DNA from: Bacteroidales bacterium UBA714
GTDB lineage: Bacteria > Bacteroidota > Bacteroidia > Bacteroidales > UBA932
Direction of reading: 5' to 3'
NCBI GenBank assembly: GCA_002298075.1
Contig: DBLW01000100.1
Coordinates: 1 to 5,884, forward strand
DNA length: 5,884 nucleotides
Below the pieces are notes generated by a model that was not told where the DNA came from, made no database searches, and was given only the letters and a program-made list of their open reading frames with translations. Shown in pieces: positions 5,761-5,884 of this stretch. Position 1 is the stretch's first letter; each line of letters begins with the position of its first letter. A program made the translations under genes and the position numbers.

Positions 5761-5884
5761 ATGCCGAGACTTTATATAATATCAGGCTGCAACGGTGCAG
5801 GAAAAACAACTGCATCCTACACAGTCTTACCTGATATGCTAAATTGCAAGGAATTTGTCAATGCTGATGAAATAGCAAAAGGAC
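5761..5884 (+). CDS. Zeta toxin-like P-loop ATPase/kinase, N-terminal fragment cut by the window edge
   Basis: 41 residues are visible from ATG at 5761 and the frame stays open to the right edge. They begin MPRLYIISG, a beta strand leading into a Walker A loop GCNGAGKTT (9-17, K15), and continue to EFVNADEIAKG (31-41). The NADEIA segment after a P-loop is typical of the zeta-toxin-like 'predicted ABC-type ATPase' group (COG4185-like), where the Asp belongs to the substrate-binding side. Zeta proteins phosphorylate UDP-N-acetylglucosamine and are held in check by an epsilon antitoxin, but many chromosomal relatives are uncharacterised, so toxicity is not shown. The gene follows the TIGR02757 stop by 2 bp, with no small antitoxin gene between. 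GC is 49 of 124 bases (about 40%), below the upstream gene. Any antitoxin would lie beyond the window. Confidence 0.8.
   Translation, partial: MPRLYIISGCNGAGKTTASYTVLPDMLNCKEFVNADEIAKG

Noticed and set aside
1..5884. CRISPR array, tRNA/rRNA gene or insertion sequence
   Set aside because: No regularly spaced direct repeats, cloverleaf-like pattern, transposase motif or terminal inverted repeats with target duplication were seen on either strand.

Overview
The window looks like a chromosomal segment from a member of the Bacteroidales (Bacteroidota), family not resolved. The evidence is the gene content (a DUF4831-type exported protein, a TIGR02757/DUF2400 protein, a Bacteroidota-style POT peptide transporter), the lack of Shine-Dalgarno sequences before any start, and intergenic matches to the Bacteroidota -7 promoter box TAnnTTTG. 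Coding sequence is roughly 50% GC where counted, falling to about 40% in the last, partial gene.

Layout. Positions 1-3015 hold a compact minus-strand cluster, read right to left: a LpxL/HtrB-type lipid A acyltransferase (2113-3015), an exported DUF4831-like protein (1035-2096) and an aminoacyl-histidine dipeptidase pepD (1-1015, C-terminus beyond the left edge). The gaps are 16 and 19 bp, so one transcript is likely. A 244-bp divergent intergenic region (3016-3259) carries a candidate promoter facing each way, a 6-bp dyad between them and a 12-bp perfect palindrome at the rightward start-site region. Rightward lies a POT-family proton/peptide symporter (3260-4819), followed by three successive inverted repeats, the middle one a strong terminator-like hairpin. 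After a 228-bp gap with its own promoter box comes a TIGR02757 family protein (5048-5758). Two bases after its stop begins a P-loop ATPase of the zeta-toxin-like family (5761 onward), cut by the right edge.

How the genes may work together. The peptide transporter and the cytoplasmic dipeptidase, on opposite sides of one control region, could form an uptake-and-hydrolysis pair for short peptides. The acyltransferase and the exported protein are envelope genes sharing the dipeptidase's transcript. TIGR02757 plus the zeta-like ATPase form a separate rightward unit, whose second gene may be a horizontally acquired or toxin-type element.

I saw no CRISPR array, tRNA, rRNA, transposase or integrase. 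No wholly new system is evident. The best leads are the zeta-like gene joined to TIGR02757, the uncharacterised DUF4831 gene in its conserved-looking cluster, a cysteine-rich insertion in PepD, the symmetrical divergent control region, and the departures of the POT transporter from the classical ExxER motif.
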